In this document: positions 50,706 through 60,080 of the stretch, piece by piece
Numbering within the stretch: position 1 is the stretch's first letter
Layout of the letters: the number at the start of each line of letters is the position of its first letter
DNA from: Ktedonobacterales bacterium
Lineage (GTDB): Bacteria; Chloroflexota; Ktedonobacteria; Ktedonobacterales; Ktedonobacteraceae
Reading direction: 5' to 3'
DNA: 64,000 bases
NCBI GenBank assembly: GCA_027451525.1
Contig: DAIDJF010000006.1
Span: 53,184 to 117,183 of the forward strand
Position numbers and translations under genes: made by a program
The notes under the pieces: generated by a model
Told to the model about the DNA's origin: nothing
Database searches by the model: none
Seen by the model: the letters and a program-made list of their open reading frames with translations, nothing else

Positions 50706-51767
50706 TCAGGCTGGAACCAGGACGTGTAAACGTTGGGTTGCCATATGGACGTGAATGGGAGTCTGACCGCGTATCTCGCCGTCCAGCGTGACATCCTGCG
50801 GGTCGGCACGGGTTGTGATGGTAACGCCGCGTGCGCGTATGTGATGGATGCCTGGAATGCTCGTTAGATCAGCTATATGCTGCGGCATATTTTGTTGTGC
50901 TTCTGAAGTGTTTTGCTCTTGTTGATTGAAAATGCTGGTAATGGCGTTGCTCAAGCGGTTCAAATCAACATCTTCAATAATAACGATATCGAGCAGACCA
51001 TCATTCAGACTCGCGCCGGGGATACTAAGGTTCCACTGTCCACCAAAGATGGGCGCGTTAATCACCGTTGTTTGCAGTGCGCGGCAATTCATAGATAGTA
51101 TCTCAGAGGCGAGCGTTATCCTTGGTGAGCCATCCTGCTTCTGTGAGAAGAGTGCCATACCATCAAGGTCCAGATTCATTTCCAGGGCCGTATGGTTGCG
51201 TAGCACTTCTAAGGCTGCGAAGGGGTAGGTCAAGCGTCCATAGCGTTGGCGTGTGGCAACATTGGTTGCCAGGCGTGCGAACTGGACATTGAGACCCACC
51301 GTCAGAGCGTGCACAAAATAGCCGGGAGCATGAAATGTGGCGGGAAAAGGTGTATGCGTTTGGTTATGTGGTGCTTGCTCAGCGGGACGCGCAACGCCAA
51401 TATCAGCTGCATGGAGATGCCCTTGGACAATAGTTTCCACTGCTGAGCGCAAGTCTTGCGGAATATTCAGCGAACGCGCGATATCATTGGCCGTTCCCAG
51501 TGGAAGAATGCCTAGTGGCAAGCCAGACTCAATGATATGACTGGCAACGCCTCCGACTAGTCCATCGCCTCCCGCCGCAATTGCGGCATCAATGCCTGCT
51601 GCCCGCCAATGTGTGCCTTGTGCCGCGAGGTGATCGAGGTCCGCGATAGAAAGGATCTCGACAAGTTCTATCTGCCTCTGGCGCAGATATTCAAGAGCCT
51701 GCGTGAGTTGTTCAGCACGACCTGAGTGCGGACTGTGAATAACAACGACGCGCTGTATTTTCGGCAT
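50706..51767 (-). CDS. Diacylglycerol-kinase-type lipid kinase (YegS/DgkB family)
   Basis: 353 residues from ATG 51767; an upstream ATG at 51809 has no ribosome site. Begins RVVVIHSPHSG with the DAGK-cat fold; the ATP/substrate signatures are AAGGDGLVGGVAS and GILPLGTANDIARSL. The C-terminal half has DDVTLDGE-like DPQDVTLDGEI. Phosphorylates diacylglycerol or a related lipid; in Gram-positives recycles it after lipoteichoic acid synthesis. The catalytic GGDG is intact. Same strand, 81 bases before the lyase gene. Confidence 0.9.
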   Translation of the reverse strand: MPKIQRVVVIHSPHSGRAEQLTQALEYLRQRQIELVEILSIADLDHLAAQGTHWRAAGIDAAIAAGGDGLVGGVASHIIESGLPLGILPLGTANDIARSLNIPQDLRSAVETIVQGHLHAADIGVARPAEQAPHNQTHTPFPATFHAPGYFVHALTVGLNVQFARLATNVATRQRYGRLTYPFAALEVLRNHTALEMNLDLDGMALFSQKQDGSPRITLASEILSMNCRALQTTVINAPIFGGQWNLSIPGASLNDGLLDIVIIEDVDLNRLSNAITSIFNQQEQNTSEAQQNMPQHIADLTSIPGIHHIRARGVTITTRADPQDVTLDGEIRGQTPIHVHMATQRLHVLVPA

Positions 51768-51918
51768 ACTGTTTTCTATCCATCTCTGCTTTATTGTCCT
51801 CGTTGCCATTGTACTATAACCATCTTGAGGTGTGCAATCGCATAGATGCCTGTACCTCTACTCACCAGCACGATTTGTATCGTCACTACTAGTAGGAGAA
51901 CGTAAGCAGAGGTAGAGT

Positions 51919-52083
51919 ATGAAAAAACAGGTAGAGAAGACAAAAACTTTTCCTAAGAAAAAAGGAATGTTGCCAACAAAAATTTGCGTTGTTTGTGGTA
52001 GACCTTTTGAATGGCGCAAACGCTGGGAACGCAACTGGGAAGAGGTTCGCTACTGTTCAGATCGTTGTCGGCGGGCGCGTTGA
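51919..52083 (+). CDS. DUF2256 small zinc-ribbon protein
   Basis: 54 residues. The family is recognisable: a basic start ([16 protein letters not shown]), then [18 protein letters not shown] and YCSDRCRR, giving C-x2-C and C-x3-C zinc ligands. AGAGGTAGAG just upstream of ATG serves as ribosome site. DUF2256 genes often lie near photolyase/cryptochrome genes; here the neighbour is a transketolase, 143 bases downstream. Function unknown. Confidence 0.85.
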   Translation: MKKQVEKTKTFPKKKGMLPTKICVVCGRPFEWRKRWERNWEEVRYCSDRCRRAR

Positions 52084-52226
52084 GCATAAGGTTGTTCGTG
52101 GCTCTAGTGTCTCTTTTATGAACGGCGGGGCGTGTCACAAGAGAAGACGGTTCTATTTATTGAGGCAAAATCGCTTCCCAAACAGCTAATCAACGCGATG
52201 CAAAGAAGATATGCTAAGGAGCAACC

Positions 52227-54098
52227 ATGACGACGACACAAGTAGAATCACAAGTACAGCAGTGGATTAATCTGGCGCAACAATTGCGTGTAGATAGTAT
52301 TCGTGCCACTACAGCAGCGGGTTCAGGCCATCCTACCTCCTCGATGTCAGCGGCGGACCTGATGGCCGTTTTGCTGCTCAACTACCTGCACTATGATTTC
52401 GAGCAACCCAAAAACCCGCTCAATGACCACCTCATTTTCTCAAAAGGCCATGCCTCACCGCTTCTCTACTCACTCTATAAAGCTGCCGGAGCGGTCTCCG
52501 ATGAAGAATTAATGACGCTACGCAAATTTGGCAGTCGTTTACAGGGACATCCGACGCCTGCAATTCCCTGGGTAGATGTCGCCACTGGTTCGCTCGGTCA
52601 AGGCTTACCAATTGGCGTGGGTGTCGCGTTAGCAGGCAAATATCTGGATAAACTTCCATATAAGGTCTGGGTCTTACTGGGCGATAGCGAGATGGCGGAA
52701 GGTTCGATCTGGGAAGCCTTCGATCATGCCTCGCATTACCAACTTGATAACATGATTGGCATTCTGGACTGTAATCGCCTGGGACAGCGTGGCGAAACCG
52801 AACTCGGCTGGAATACCGCCGCCTATGCTGAACGGGCCAGAGCTTTTGGCTGGAATGCCATTATTATCAACGGCCATGACTATAACGAGATTAATCAAGC
52901 CTATGCGCAGGCAGTGCAGGTGACAGGCCGTCCCACGCTTATTGTGGCAAAAACCATTAAAGGCAAGGGCGTCTCGTTTCTGGAAGATAAGAGTGGCTGG
53001 CATGGCAAGGCATTGAATCAGCAGCAGGAAGAGCAGGCGATCAATGAGTTAAATCCGCCTGTACGGAGTATGGTCTTCCCCGTGCAAAAGCCAGAGAAGC
53101 ATGCCCTATCGCCCGCTCCTCAACGGCAGGGGCAGAAGTTAGAATTGCCACGCTATGCGCAATCCGATGCCGTTGCGACACGCAAAGCCTATGGTGACGC
53201 GCTCAAAGCACTGGGGGCGGCCAATCAAAACATCGTAGGCCTGGATGGTGAGGTCAGCAATTCTACGTACACCGATGAGTTTGCCAAAGCTTTTCCAGAT
53301 CGCTACTTTGAGCAGTATATTGCTGAACAGCAGTTGGTAGCAGCGGCAGTCGGCATGAGCGTGCGCGAGAAGATTCCTTTTGCTTCAACCTTTGCCGCGT
53401 TTTTCTCGCGTGCTTATGATTTTATTCGCATGGCAGCAATCTCACGCGCCAATATCCGTCTCGTTGGTTCACACGCTGGTGTTTCGATCGGTGAGGATGG
53501 TCCCTCGCAGATGGCTCTGGAAGATCTGGCGATGATGCGCGCCGTGTATGATAGCACGGTTCTCTATCCGTCTGACCCTAACCAGACTGCTCAGCTTGTC
53601 GCGGCAATGGCAGAACATCCCGGTATTGTTTATATGCGCACGACACGCGAGAAAACGCCCGTGCTGTATAGTCCTGATGAGCAGTTTGCTGTTGGTGGAA
53701 GTCGCGTCTTGCGCCAATCGGCACGCGATCAGGTTACTGTTGTCGCGGCTGGTATTACCGTTCATGAAGCACTTGCGGCTTACGAACAGTTAGCACAAGA
53801 TGGCATTCAGATTCGCGTGATCGATGCCTACTCTGTCAAGCCGATTGACGAGGAAACGTTGTTTGCGGCTGCAGAGGAAGCAGGCAATAAGCTCGTGACG
53901 GTCGAGGATCACTGGCCCGAAGGCGGTCTTGGCGATGCAGTGCTAGAAGCGTTTACACAGCGTGAAGCCCCATTGCCGCGTGTAGTAAAGCTCGCTGTTG
54001 AGTCTATGCCGACCTCTGGTACACCTGCTGAACTGCTGGAAGATGCCGGCATCAGTGCTCATCACATCGTACAAGCTGTACGGGCGTTGGTGCGCTAA
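52227..54098 (+). CDS. tkt: Transketolase (short, animal-like form)
   Basis: 623 residues, AAGGAGCAACC before ATG. Thiamine-diphosphate enzyme of the pentose phosphate pathway. N-terminal part: SGHPTSSMSAADLMAVLL and the ThDP-binding GDSEMAEGSIWEA...DCNRLGQ; central catalytic glutamate region (EQYIAEQQLVAAAVGMSV); C-terminal phosphate/sugar site SHAGVSIGEDGPSQMALED. The N-terminal and C-terminal parts are joined as in animal-type transketolases, about 40 residues shorter than the E. coli form. Single gene. Confidence 0.95.
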   Translation: MTTTQVESQVQQWINLAQQLRVDSIRATTAAGSGHPTSSMSAADLMAVLLLNYLHYDFEQPKNPLNDHLIFSKGHASPLLYSLYKAAGAVSDEELMTLRKFGSRLQGHPTPAIPWVDVATGSLGQGLPIGVGVALAGKYLDKLPYKVWVLLGDSEMAEGSIWEAFDHASHYQLDNMIGILDCNRLGQRGETELGWNTAAYAERARAFGWNAIIINGHDYNEINQAYAQAVQVTGRPTLIVAKTIKGKGVSFLEDKSGWHGKALNQQQEEQAINELNPPVRSMVFPVQKPEKHALSPAPQRQGQKLELPRYAQSDAVATRKAYGDALKALGAANQNIVGLDGEVSNSTYTDEFAKAFPDRYFEQYIAEQQLVAAAVGMSVREKIPFASTFAAFFSRAYDFIRMAAISRANIRLVGSHAGVSIGEDGPSQMALEDLAMMRAVYDSTVLYPSDPNQTAQLVAAMAEHPGIVYMRTTREKTPVLYSPDEQFAVGGSRVLRQSARDQVTVVAAGITVHEALAAYEQLAQDGIQIRVIDAYSVKPIDEETLFAAAEEAGNKLVTVEDHWPEGGLGDAVLEAFTQREAPLPRVVKLAVESMPTSGTPAELLEDAGISAHHIVQAVRALVR

Positions 54099-54243
54099 GT
54101 TCCTTTGCTGATGTTTGCTTGTGGCGTGTTTGCATCTCTTTATGCAGGCACGCCAGTTTATCGTCTAGTATCCTGATTGTGCGTTGATAGCGTCTCTTTG
54201 GTATATACTGTAAATAACAAGGTATTTATGAAGGAGTATTCGC

Positions 54244-54822
54244 TTGAAAGAGACAGTTGTACCATCGAAAGATGGCGCTTCTAGTATATCTAGTGAAAAC
54301 GTAGCACCGCAAGGCATCGGCATGGCCGTTGCGTTTGACTGGGGGCTGGCTGTTCAAATTGTGAGCATGCCGTTGTTATCGCTCTTATTAGGCTCTAGTG
54401 GGCCATTCAGTATATTGCATCAACCGCCGTTGACAACGGCAATTATTTCTTTTGTTGCTTCCTTGCCCTTTGCTGTTCTGCTCGCTGTGTTTGGTGAAGG
54501 AGTACGGCGCGGTTGGCGTTGGACACGTCTGGTGCAGGTCGTCTTTAATGCACTGCTTTTTGTTGCTGGGCTGGTCAGTCTACCGGGTCTTTGGCAAGCT
54601 GTGACACATGGGAACTACTGGCCTCTGATCACTTCTGTGATCCTGGTCATCTTCTCGCCACTAATTGCCTGGCGTTTGAGCCGTCCGCAAACTGCGCAAT
54701 GGTTCAAAACGGTCAGCAGTGTCGCCGCTCGCCAACGGCACAGTGGCGCGTGGCCTTACTTGATCGCGATCTGGGCTATCGTAGGTGGTATCCTACAAGC
54801 TTTAGCTACTATCAAGCCGTGA
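54244..54822 (+). CDS. Membrane protein with four helices
   Basis: 192 residues, TTG start behind AAGGAG (spacing about 9). Soluble acidic start, then four hydrophobic segments (about 40-65, 77-95, 107-130, 140-160) and a last short one. A Trp/Arg-rich loop (FGEGVRRGWRWTR) separates two of them. Family not recognised. Probably transcribed alone from a weak promoter. Confidence 0.7.
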   Translation: MKETVVPSKDGASSISSENVAPQGIGMAVAFDWGLAVQIVSMPLLSLLLGSSGPFSILHQPPLTTAIISFVASLPFAVLLAVFGEGVRRGWRWTRLVQVVFNALLFVAGLVSLPGLWQAVTHGNYWPLITSVILVIFSPLIAWRLSRPQTAQWFKTVSSVAARQRHSGAWPYLIAIWAIVGGILQALATIKP

Positions 54823-54858
54823 TTGGTGGCACATGGCACAACATTCCTTTGTGCTGTA

Positions 54859-55320
54859 TTAAGATAGCGTCTTAAATTTCAGATTTGCCTCGTGAATAGC
54901 ATTGTCTGATGTGTGAACCACGAGGCGTATCTGCCAGTTTCCGCTCATTGTGAGCACACCTTGTGTGCTAAAACTGCCTTGACCATTGGATTGCATTGTT
55001 GCTGTGTCGGTTCCCATGCTCATATCAAGCATCGTAGTCTGTAGAACGACTCGTACATTCGTCGCTGGCGTATTGTTGCTGCCCAGGACAACGGCCTGGA
55101 ACGTATTTGGACCAAGCGTATCAGGGCTAATCGTAACCTTGATCGTAAATTGATGATCTGTTGTTTGCACCGTTGTCCGAAAGGTTTTTGGCGTGGGTGC
55201 TGGCCCCGCAGCATTCGATGTTCCTGTACCATTGCTACACGCGCCTAGAAGGAGAGATAGAACGCTGAGCGTGACAAGAAATAAAAAGAGGTGTTTTATG
55301 GGCTTAAACATGTTAGGCAT
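54859..55320 (-). CDS. YtkA-like lipoprotein
   Basis: 153 residues, ATG 55320 (AAGGAA upstream). Lipoprotein signal with lipobox LLGAC (Cys about 28). After a linker comes a beta-rich domain (RTTVQTTDHQFTIKVTISPDTLGPNTFQAVVLG to the end, with TMSGNWQIRLVVH) of the YtkA/CopC-like type, found in copper-handling proteins. A second YtkA-like protein (58374) lies nearby and CtaG sits divergently upstream. A copper or cytochrome-oxidase maturation role is inference from context. Confidence 0.72.
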   Translation of the reverse strand: MPNMFKPIKHLFLFLVTLSVLSLLLGACSNGTGTSNAAGPAPTPKTFRTTVQTTDHQFTIKVTISPDTLGPNTFQAVVLGSNNTPATNVRVVLQTTMLDMSMGTDTATMQSNGQGSFSTQGVLTMSGNWQIRLVVHTSDNAIHEANLKFKTLS

Positions 55321-55602
55321 CGAGAGTTCCTTGTGAATGATGATATTTGTATACCTGTACTGTATGGAATGAGTATCTTAAGTATAAGCGCGGATAGAGA
55401 AATATCCTATTGGGAACTATCCCTATTTTTCGCCCTACGGTAGTCTTATAAGTCTTATAATACCACTTTCTCTTTATGAGTTGCAGAAAGTACAGTGTTT
55501 CTTCAGGTGTTTTCCTGATGACATCTCTCGCTTTCTGTTCTACACTCCATTTAAATGGAATAGTATACACAGGGATGTGGTGCAATAAAAGGAGGCTCTT
55601 CG

Positions 55603-56481
55603 ATGGCGTCACCGGGTATTTTTTCACTCTTTACGGGAGATATATGGGGCTGGTTCGTCCTTATTATCATCGTGGGTGGATTACTGGCTAGCTATCTTGT
55701 CAGCGCACGCCAGCAACGCTTAGCGGACGCAAACGTCAGCAGAAAAAATATGCTTGTGCGGAGACTATGCTTCGTCGTGGGGATGATCCTGCTTGCGATT
55801 GCCTGGATTGTGCCAATGAATATCTTTGGCGATTCCCTTGATTTTACTGTGCATATGAGCCAGCATTTATTGTTATCGTTGGCAGCTCCGCCTTTGCTCT
55901 TATATGGCTTATTTACCTTTGTAAATGGGAAGGGATTGCATCTCCCGGCATTTCTTGTGCCGCTTGAAGGCAAGCGTGGGTTAATCTTTCCGCTGGTTGC
56001 CTCTGTACTGTTCAATGCCAATATCTGGCTTTGGCATGCACCGCCTCTATTTTTGGCTATGATGCAGCAAGACAGTTTGCACCTGCTCTCGAATGCGCTC
56101 TATCTCGTGACTGGTCTACTCTTCTGGTGGCCGTTGCTCGTGGCATTTCAAAATGGCGAAAATGCCTTGCCTCTTGGTGGAATTCTGGCATACATCTTTT
56201 TTAGCGATATGCCGATGATGCTGCTTGGGGCAGGTCTAACGTTTTTCCCGCCGTTTTATACCATGCCAATGGCGCATGGTGCCACCATGTCGATTTATCC
56301 GACAGATCAGCAACTGGGCGGTCTCTTCATGTGGGTGGTAAGTAACCTCTTCTTTGTCGCTGTTGCCAGTGGGTTCTTTTTACGGTGGTTGCTGAGACGC
56401 GAACGCATAGAGCAAGAAGCAGAAAGAGTACGTTTCATGGAAGAAGAAGAAGAGGAAAGTGTTCTATCCGAACAGAACTAG
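55603..56481 (+). CDS. ctaG: Cytochrome c oxidase assembly factor CtaG (caa3-type)
   Basis: 292 residues, AAAGGAGG before ATG. Seven to eight membrane helices. Marks: HMSQHLLLSLAAPPLLLYG, FNANIWLWHAPPLF and FFSDMPMMLLGAGLTFF, the DUF1404-type CtaG family that inserts CuB during assembly of caa3 oxidase in Bacillus. The acidic tail (MEEEEEESVLSEQN) is extra. No oxidase subunit genes are in the window. Confidence 0.92.
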   Translation: MASPGIFSLFTGDIWGWFVLIIIVGGLLASYLVSARQQRLADANVSRKNMLVRRLCFVVGMILLAIAWIVPMNIFGDSLDFTVHMSQHLLLSLAAPPLLLYGLFTFVNGKGLHLPAFLVPLEGKRGLIFPLVASVLFNANIWLWHAPPLFLAMMQQDSLHLLSNALYLVTGLLFWWPLLVAFQNGENALPLGGILAYIFFSDMPMMLLGAGLTFFPPFYTMPMAHGATMSIYPTDQQLGGLFMWVVSNLFFVAVASGFFLRWLLRRERIEQEAERVRFMEEEEEESVLSEQN

Positions 56482-56498
56482 TAAAAGAGCACTGCTGT

Positions 56499-57212
56499 TT
56501 AGGCATCAGGTGAGAGCAGGCCTGTGCGAATAGCGAAACGGACGAGTTGTGTGATATCGCGCAATTCGAGCTTCTCCATGATATTTGCGCGATGGGCCTG
56601 CGCTGTTTTGACACTGATGCCAAGCAAATTGGCTATCTCCTGACTGGTACGTCCTTGCGCGACCAGCGTTAATACCTCTAACTCACGTGGCGTCAATACG
56701 TGCAATTCTCGTGCCACCTTTTGATTTTCTGTTGTCACGGGCTGCGTTGGTAAGACCGCTTGCGTAGGAGGGGTGATATAGGCGCGAACAAGAGCTTTCG
56801 CCAGACCTGGATAGAGAAACGCGCCCCCCTGCGCGATGGCACGCACAGCCGCTTGTAGCTCCTGGGGGGCCACCTTTTTTACTATATAGCCACTGGCTCC
56901 CATACGTAATGCTTTCAAAAAATATTCTTCGCTCTCGTGCATCGTTAGGATAAGAACCTGCGTTGTCGGTGTTTGTAGCCTGATACGACGACATGCCTCT
57001 AGCCCATCCATCTCCGGCAAGCTGATGTCCATCACGACTATATCAGGCTGCAACTCCTTGACAATGCTAACCGCTTCCGGCCCTGTACGTGCCTCACCGA
57101 TAATCTGGATGTCTTTCTGAAGACTGAAGAGCAAGGCAATACCCTGGCGCAGAATATCATGGTCATCCGCGAGAACGATGCGAATTGGTGGCGTTTTCTC
57201 CTCCACTGACAT
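56499..57212 (-). CDS. NarL-type response regulator
   Basis: 237 residues. Receiver with D16-D17 and phospho-acceptor D62 (MDISLPEMDG), then a LuxR helix-turn-helix (LTPRELEVLTLVAQG, then SQEIANLLGISVKTAQAHR). Its start codon overlaps the stop codon of the kinase (TAATG), so the two are coupled. A segment of about 20 residues rich in Pro and Gln links the domains. Paralogous to the regulator at 5.6 kb. Probably controls the nearby copper/oxidase-type genes, by position only. Confidence 0.9.
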   Translation of the reverse strand: MSVEEKTPPIRIVLADDHDILRQGIALLFSLQKDIQIIGEARTGPEAVSIVKELQPDIVVMDISLPEMDGLEACRRIRLQTPTTQVLILTMHESEEYFLKALRMGASGYIVKKVAPQELQAAVRAIAQGGAFLYPGLAKALVRAYITPPTQAVLPTQPVTTENQKVARELHVLTPRELEVLTLVAQGRTSQEIANLLGISVKTAQAHRANIMEKLELRDITQLVRFAIRTGLLSPDA

Positions 57213-58336
57213 TACTGCAATTTCCTCTCTAATGTGGGTAGCGGTAAAATTGCTTCTACGGTTGTGCCTTTTCCAATCCCTGTTATGATGTGCAATGTGC
57301 CACCTAAAAGTGCCGCTCGTTCACGCATGCCACGAATGCCTAGCCCACTGTATGTTTGTGTCTGATCGAAGCCCTTACCATTGTCGCTAATTGTTAACTT
57401 GATATATTTCATATCATAGTCCAATTTGAGCATAACGCGCTGTGCTTGTGCGTGGCGCGCGCTATTCGTTAAGCCCTCTTGTGCGATACGAAAGAGTGTG
57501 GTTTCATACACTGGCGGAAGTTGCATTTTCTGCGTTGCAGTAGACTCATGTTGTATCTGAATGTGTGCTGTAAGGTGGAGTCGTTCCTGCCCGTCTTCTA
57601 CTAACCAGCGTAGTGCAGCTTCCAAACCCAGATCATCAAGCACGCTTGGGCGCAATTGTTGAGAAAGGACACGAATTTTGTCGAGCGTATCCTGGGCAAG
57701 GGTCGCAAAAACATGTAATCCTTCATCTAGCTGCTCACGTGCCACGGGTGCTATCTCTGTGGAGGAGAAAACCGCCAATCGCTGGCTGAGTATCTCATTA
57801 TGAATAAGCAATGCTGTTAAGGTCTGGCTCGTTTCATCGTGTAGTTCGCGTGCAATGCGTCGTCGCTCTTCTTCCTGTGCCTGAAGGATTTGCATGGTTT
57901 GTTCGTGTTGGATGACTTCCAGACGGTCAAGCATCTCGTTGAATGCACGCGCCAGTTGACCAATATCTGGGTCTGACGAAGAGGGAGTGCGTGCTCCTGT
58001 TTTTCCTTCACTAACGGCATGCATCGTTGCCAGCAGACGGAAAAGCGGGCGAAAACTCGCGCGTAACACGAGGATATTAATGATGAGGCTGCATAACGTG
58101 GCAATAACGAGAAAACTCACATCAATCAGGTAGTGATGCGATTCGAGACTATGACTGGTAACCCACAAACCGGCCAGAGCCTCGCCAATCAGCATAATGC
58201 TGTTGATAAGGATCACTTTTTCAAACAGAGAAAGGCGCAGATAGTGACGTAAGACACGTGATTCCTGCCTGTGATGTTGCGGGTCATGTGTCTGCTTATA
58301 TTTCATGCCAGAGATATTCCTTGTCGTATCAGTCAT
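57212..58336 (-). CDS. NarX/DesK-type sensor histidine kinase
   Basis: 374 residues. Two membrane helices (about 38-60 and 72-92) with a short outside loop (SHSLESHHY, histidine-rich, which could bind metal), HAMP, HisKA_3 helix with the phospho-acceptor in ARELHDETSQTL, and an HATPase domain (EGLTNSARHAQAQ and DNGKGFDQ). It shares the layout and length with the kinase at 6.3 kb. The gene upstream is a YtkA-like protein, 37 bases away. Signal unknown; metal or membrane state is a guess. Confidence 0.92.
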   Translation of the reverse strand: MTDTTRNISGMKYKQTHDPQHHRQESRVLRHYLRLSLFEKVILINSIMLIGEALAGLWVTSHSLESHHYLIDVSFLVIATLCSLIINILVLRASFRPLFRLLATMHAVSEGKTGARTPSSSDPDIGQLARAFNEMLDRLEVIQHEQTMQILQAQEEERRRIARELHDETSQTLTALLIHNEILSQRLAVFSSTEIAPVAREQLDEGLHVFATLAQDTLDKIRVLSQQLRPSVLDDLGLEAALRWLVEDGQERLHLTAHIQIQHESTATQKMQLPPVYETTLFRIAQEGLTNSARHAQAQRVMLKLDYDMKYIKLTISDNGKGFDQTQTYSGLGIRGMRERAALLGGTLHIITGIGKGTTVEAILPLPTLERKLQ

Positions 58337-58373
58337 ATGTTGGATGTGTTTGTTCCTGGCGTTGTATCACTAT

Positions 58374-58754
58374 CTATGCTGAGACCATGAGTGAAAGTGT
58401 TTGGCGCGGAACCGTAAAATTCTGCGCAGATGCTGATATTTGAATAATCCATTCTCCAGTCATTGTCAGGGAAAGATTGGCCTTATAGTAGCCCGCGCCT
58501 GCTGGTACAATCCGTATTGGCGGAGGAAGCATTGCCATATCATTCATCGTTGCATGAACTGTAATATGAGTCTCGTCAAGTGGCGTTCCCTCTGTATCTG
58601 TGATGTGAATAACCAGCGTTGTCAGAGACAGTGCTGTATGTTCTATCTCTATATGGATTTGCGCTGGTACGTACTCTTGCCAGCGTGCCGCGAATAGCAA
58701 CGTTCCTAAACAGCAGACTAACAGAATGCACCAATAGAGGGGCCGTACACGCAT
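58374..58754 (-). CDS. YtkA-like membrane-anchored protein
   Basis: 126 residues from ATG 58754 (AGAGG seven bases upstream); the longer frame begins upstream of the promoter. An N-terminal helix (YWCILLVCCLGTLLFAA) anchors a beta-rich domain with MNDMAMLPPPIRI and TGEWIIQIS, the YtkA/FixH-like pattern. First gene of an operon with the kinase and regulator. Methionine- and histidine-rich turns suit copper contact. Confidence 0.75.
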   Translation of the reverse strand: MRVRPLYWCILLVCCLGTLLFAARWQEYVPAQIHIEIEHTALSLTTLVIHITDTEGTPLDETHITVHATMNDMAMLPPPIRIVPAGAGYYKANLSLTMTGEWIIQISASAQNFTVPRQTLSLMVSA

Positions 58755-59156
58755 GGTAGAACCTCTTATTTCTTCCCAAGTGCAAGTCGATGACCTGACC
58801 CTTCTTCTGCAACTCATTATACCATGTCAGGAAGGGTGAGTCATCTTTTTACAGATGGCTCTTGTGACTGTGTTGCACTCGATAATACATTGCGTACCAC
58901 TTATCTGTTCGCTTTAGTATAGTGGTCGTGATCAGAGACTGTCCATTGGGAAAATTACCTAAGCAACGCTGTAAGGTATGCAAGTGGATAGATACTCTTT
59001 AAAAAAATTAGGCCCGCTACGAATCCGCTCATTATACAGGGAACAAATTCTCAATGTATGCATTTGCTGTGCTATGGTGTTCTTGTCTCTTATGGTACAC
59101 TTGGGACGGTTATCTCTGTTATACAGGTATAGCAATTTTGCGTAAAGGGAAGAAGT
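58755..59156. other. Divergent intergenic region
   Basis: About 400 bases between the YtkA-like operon and the RNase H gene. Only the leftward promoter at 58816 is clear; I find no second gene, RNA or repeat. Confidence 0.45.
58816..58824 (-). promoter_or_regulatory. Extended -10 promoter of the YtkA-kinase-regulator operon
   Basis: On the minus strand TGG precedes TATAAT (58816-58821). Only a poor -35 (ATGACT) lies 17 bases upstream. It sits 62 bases before ATG 58754. Confidence 0.55.
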
Positions 59157-59960
59157 GTGGAGAATATACAAACATCGTTGGAATGGCAATCTGTGCTTGA
59201 TGCCGTGTTGAATGTTGATATACGCAAAACACTGCCAACGCTCGATCAGAGTGGTGTTGTCGCGTATACAGATGGTGCATGCATCAAGAATCCTGGTGGT
59301 CCTGCGGGGTGGTCAGCACTCCTCTGGGCCGCTGTTGATACTACCGATGGCAAGGTCCATGCAGGCGCATCTTGCCTGGAATGCTATGGACATATCCCGC
59401 AAGCATCGACAACCACGAATAATCGGGCCGAAATTTCAGCCGTCTTGGCCGTTCTCTCGATTGCACCGCCAACGTTGCCGCTGATGATCTATAGTGATAG
59501 TGAATATACGATCAAGGTGGCGCAGGGAACCTATCAAATGAAGGCCAATCCCGATCTTTGGGAAATCTATCGCAAACTACTCGGTTATCGCAAGATACCC
59601 CCGCGCTTTACCTGGGTACGTGGTCACGCCGGACAAGAGCATAACGAGCGTGCTGACGAACTTGCTGGACTAGGTGCGTTTAATGGCAGTCTTGCGGCCT
59701 ATCAGAAATGGCAGGGATCGCAGGTTGCTGAGGCGCGTAATGGGCTTCCACAAGATGAATTTGTTGCGTTGCAGCGTAGCGTACAGCAATTGCAGGCACT
59801 TTTCGAGACCATTGCTGTGGATAGCCCGCGTGTTAGTCAGCAGGAGCGTCAATTTGTAGCTGACATGGTGAAACGCTTGCAGAAAAATCGTTTTGTGCCC
59901 TCCGAAAAACAGAGCAACTGGCTTCGCGGCCTGTTAAAGAAATATCGCATCGAAGGATGA
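59157..59960 (+). CDS. Ribonuclease H1-type protein with extra C-terminal region
   Basis: 267 residues, GTG start behind AAAGGGAAGA. After about 35 N-terminal residues the RNase H core has all four acidic residues: Asp in YTDGACIKNPG, Glu in NNRAEISAVLAVL, Asp in YSDSEYTI and Asp in HNERADELAG, and the basic handle is missing. It cleaves RNA in RNA-DNA hybrids. The last 90 residues carry a helical region and a short motif (VPSEKQSNWLRGLLKKYRIE) that I do not recognise; it may be a nucleic-acid or partner-binding domain. Single gene. Confidence 0.9.
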   Translation: MENIQTSLEWQSVLDAVLNVDIRKTLPTLDQSGVVAYTDGACIKNPGGPAGWSALLWAAVDTTDGKVHAGASCLECYGHIPQASTTTNNRAEISAVLAVLSIAPPTLPLMIYSDSEYTIKVAQGTYQMKANPDLWEIYRKLLGYRKIPPRFTWVRGHAGQEHNERADELAGLGAFNGSLAAYQKWQGSQVAEARNGLPQDEFVALQRSVQQLQALFETIAVDSPRVSQQERQFVADMVKRLQKNRFVPSEKQSNWLRGLLKKYRIEG

Positions 59961-60080
59961 AGCGTCCTGTGATAGAATAACACAAGAGAATACGCCACGT
60001 TTTTCTCGTTGTGATGCAGTAGCGTTTCGCGTATCAGGCATGAATGTGCCTGATAGTGCCTTGGAGTAGAAAAGAAGCGA

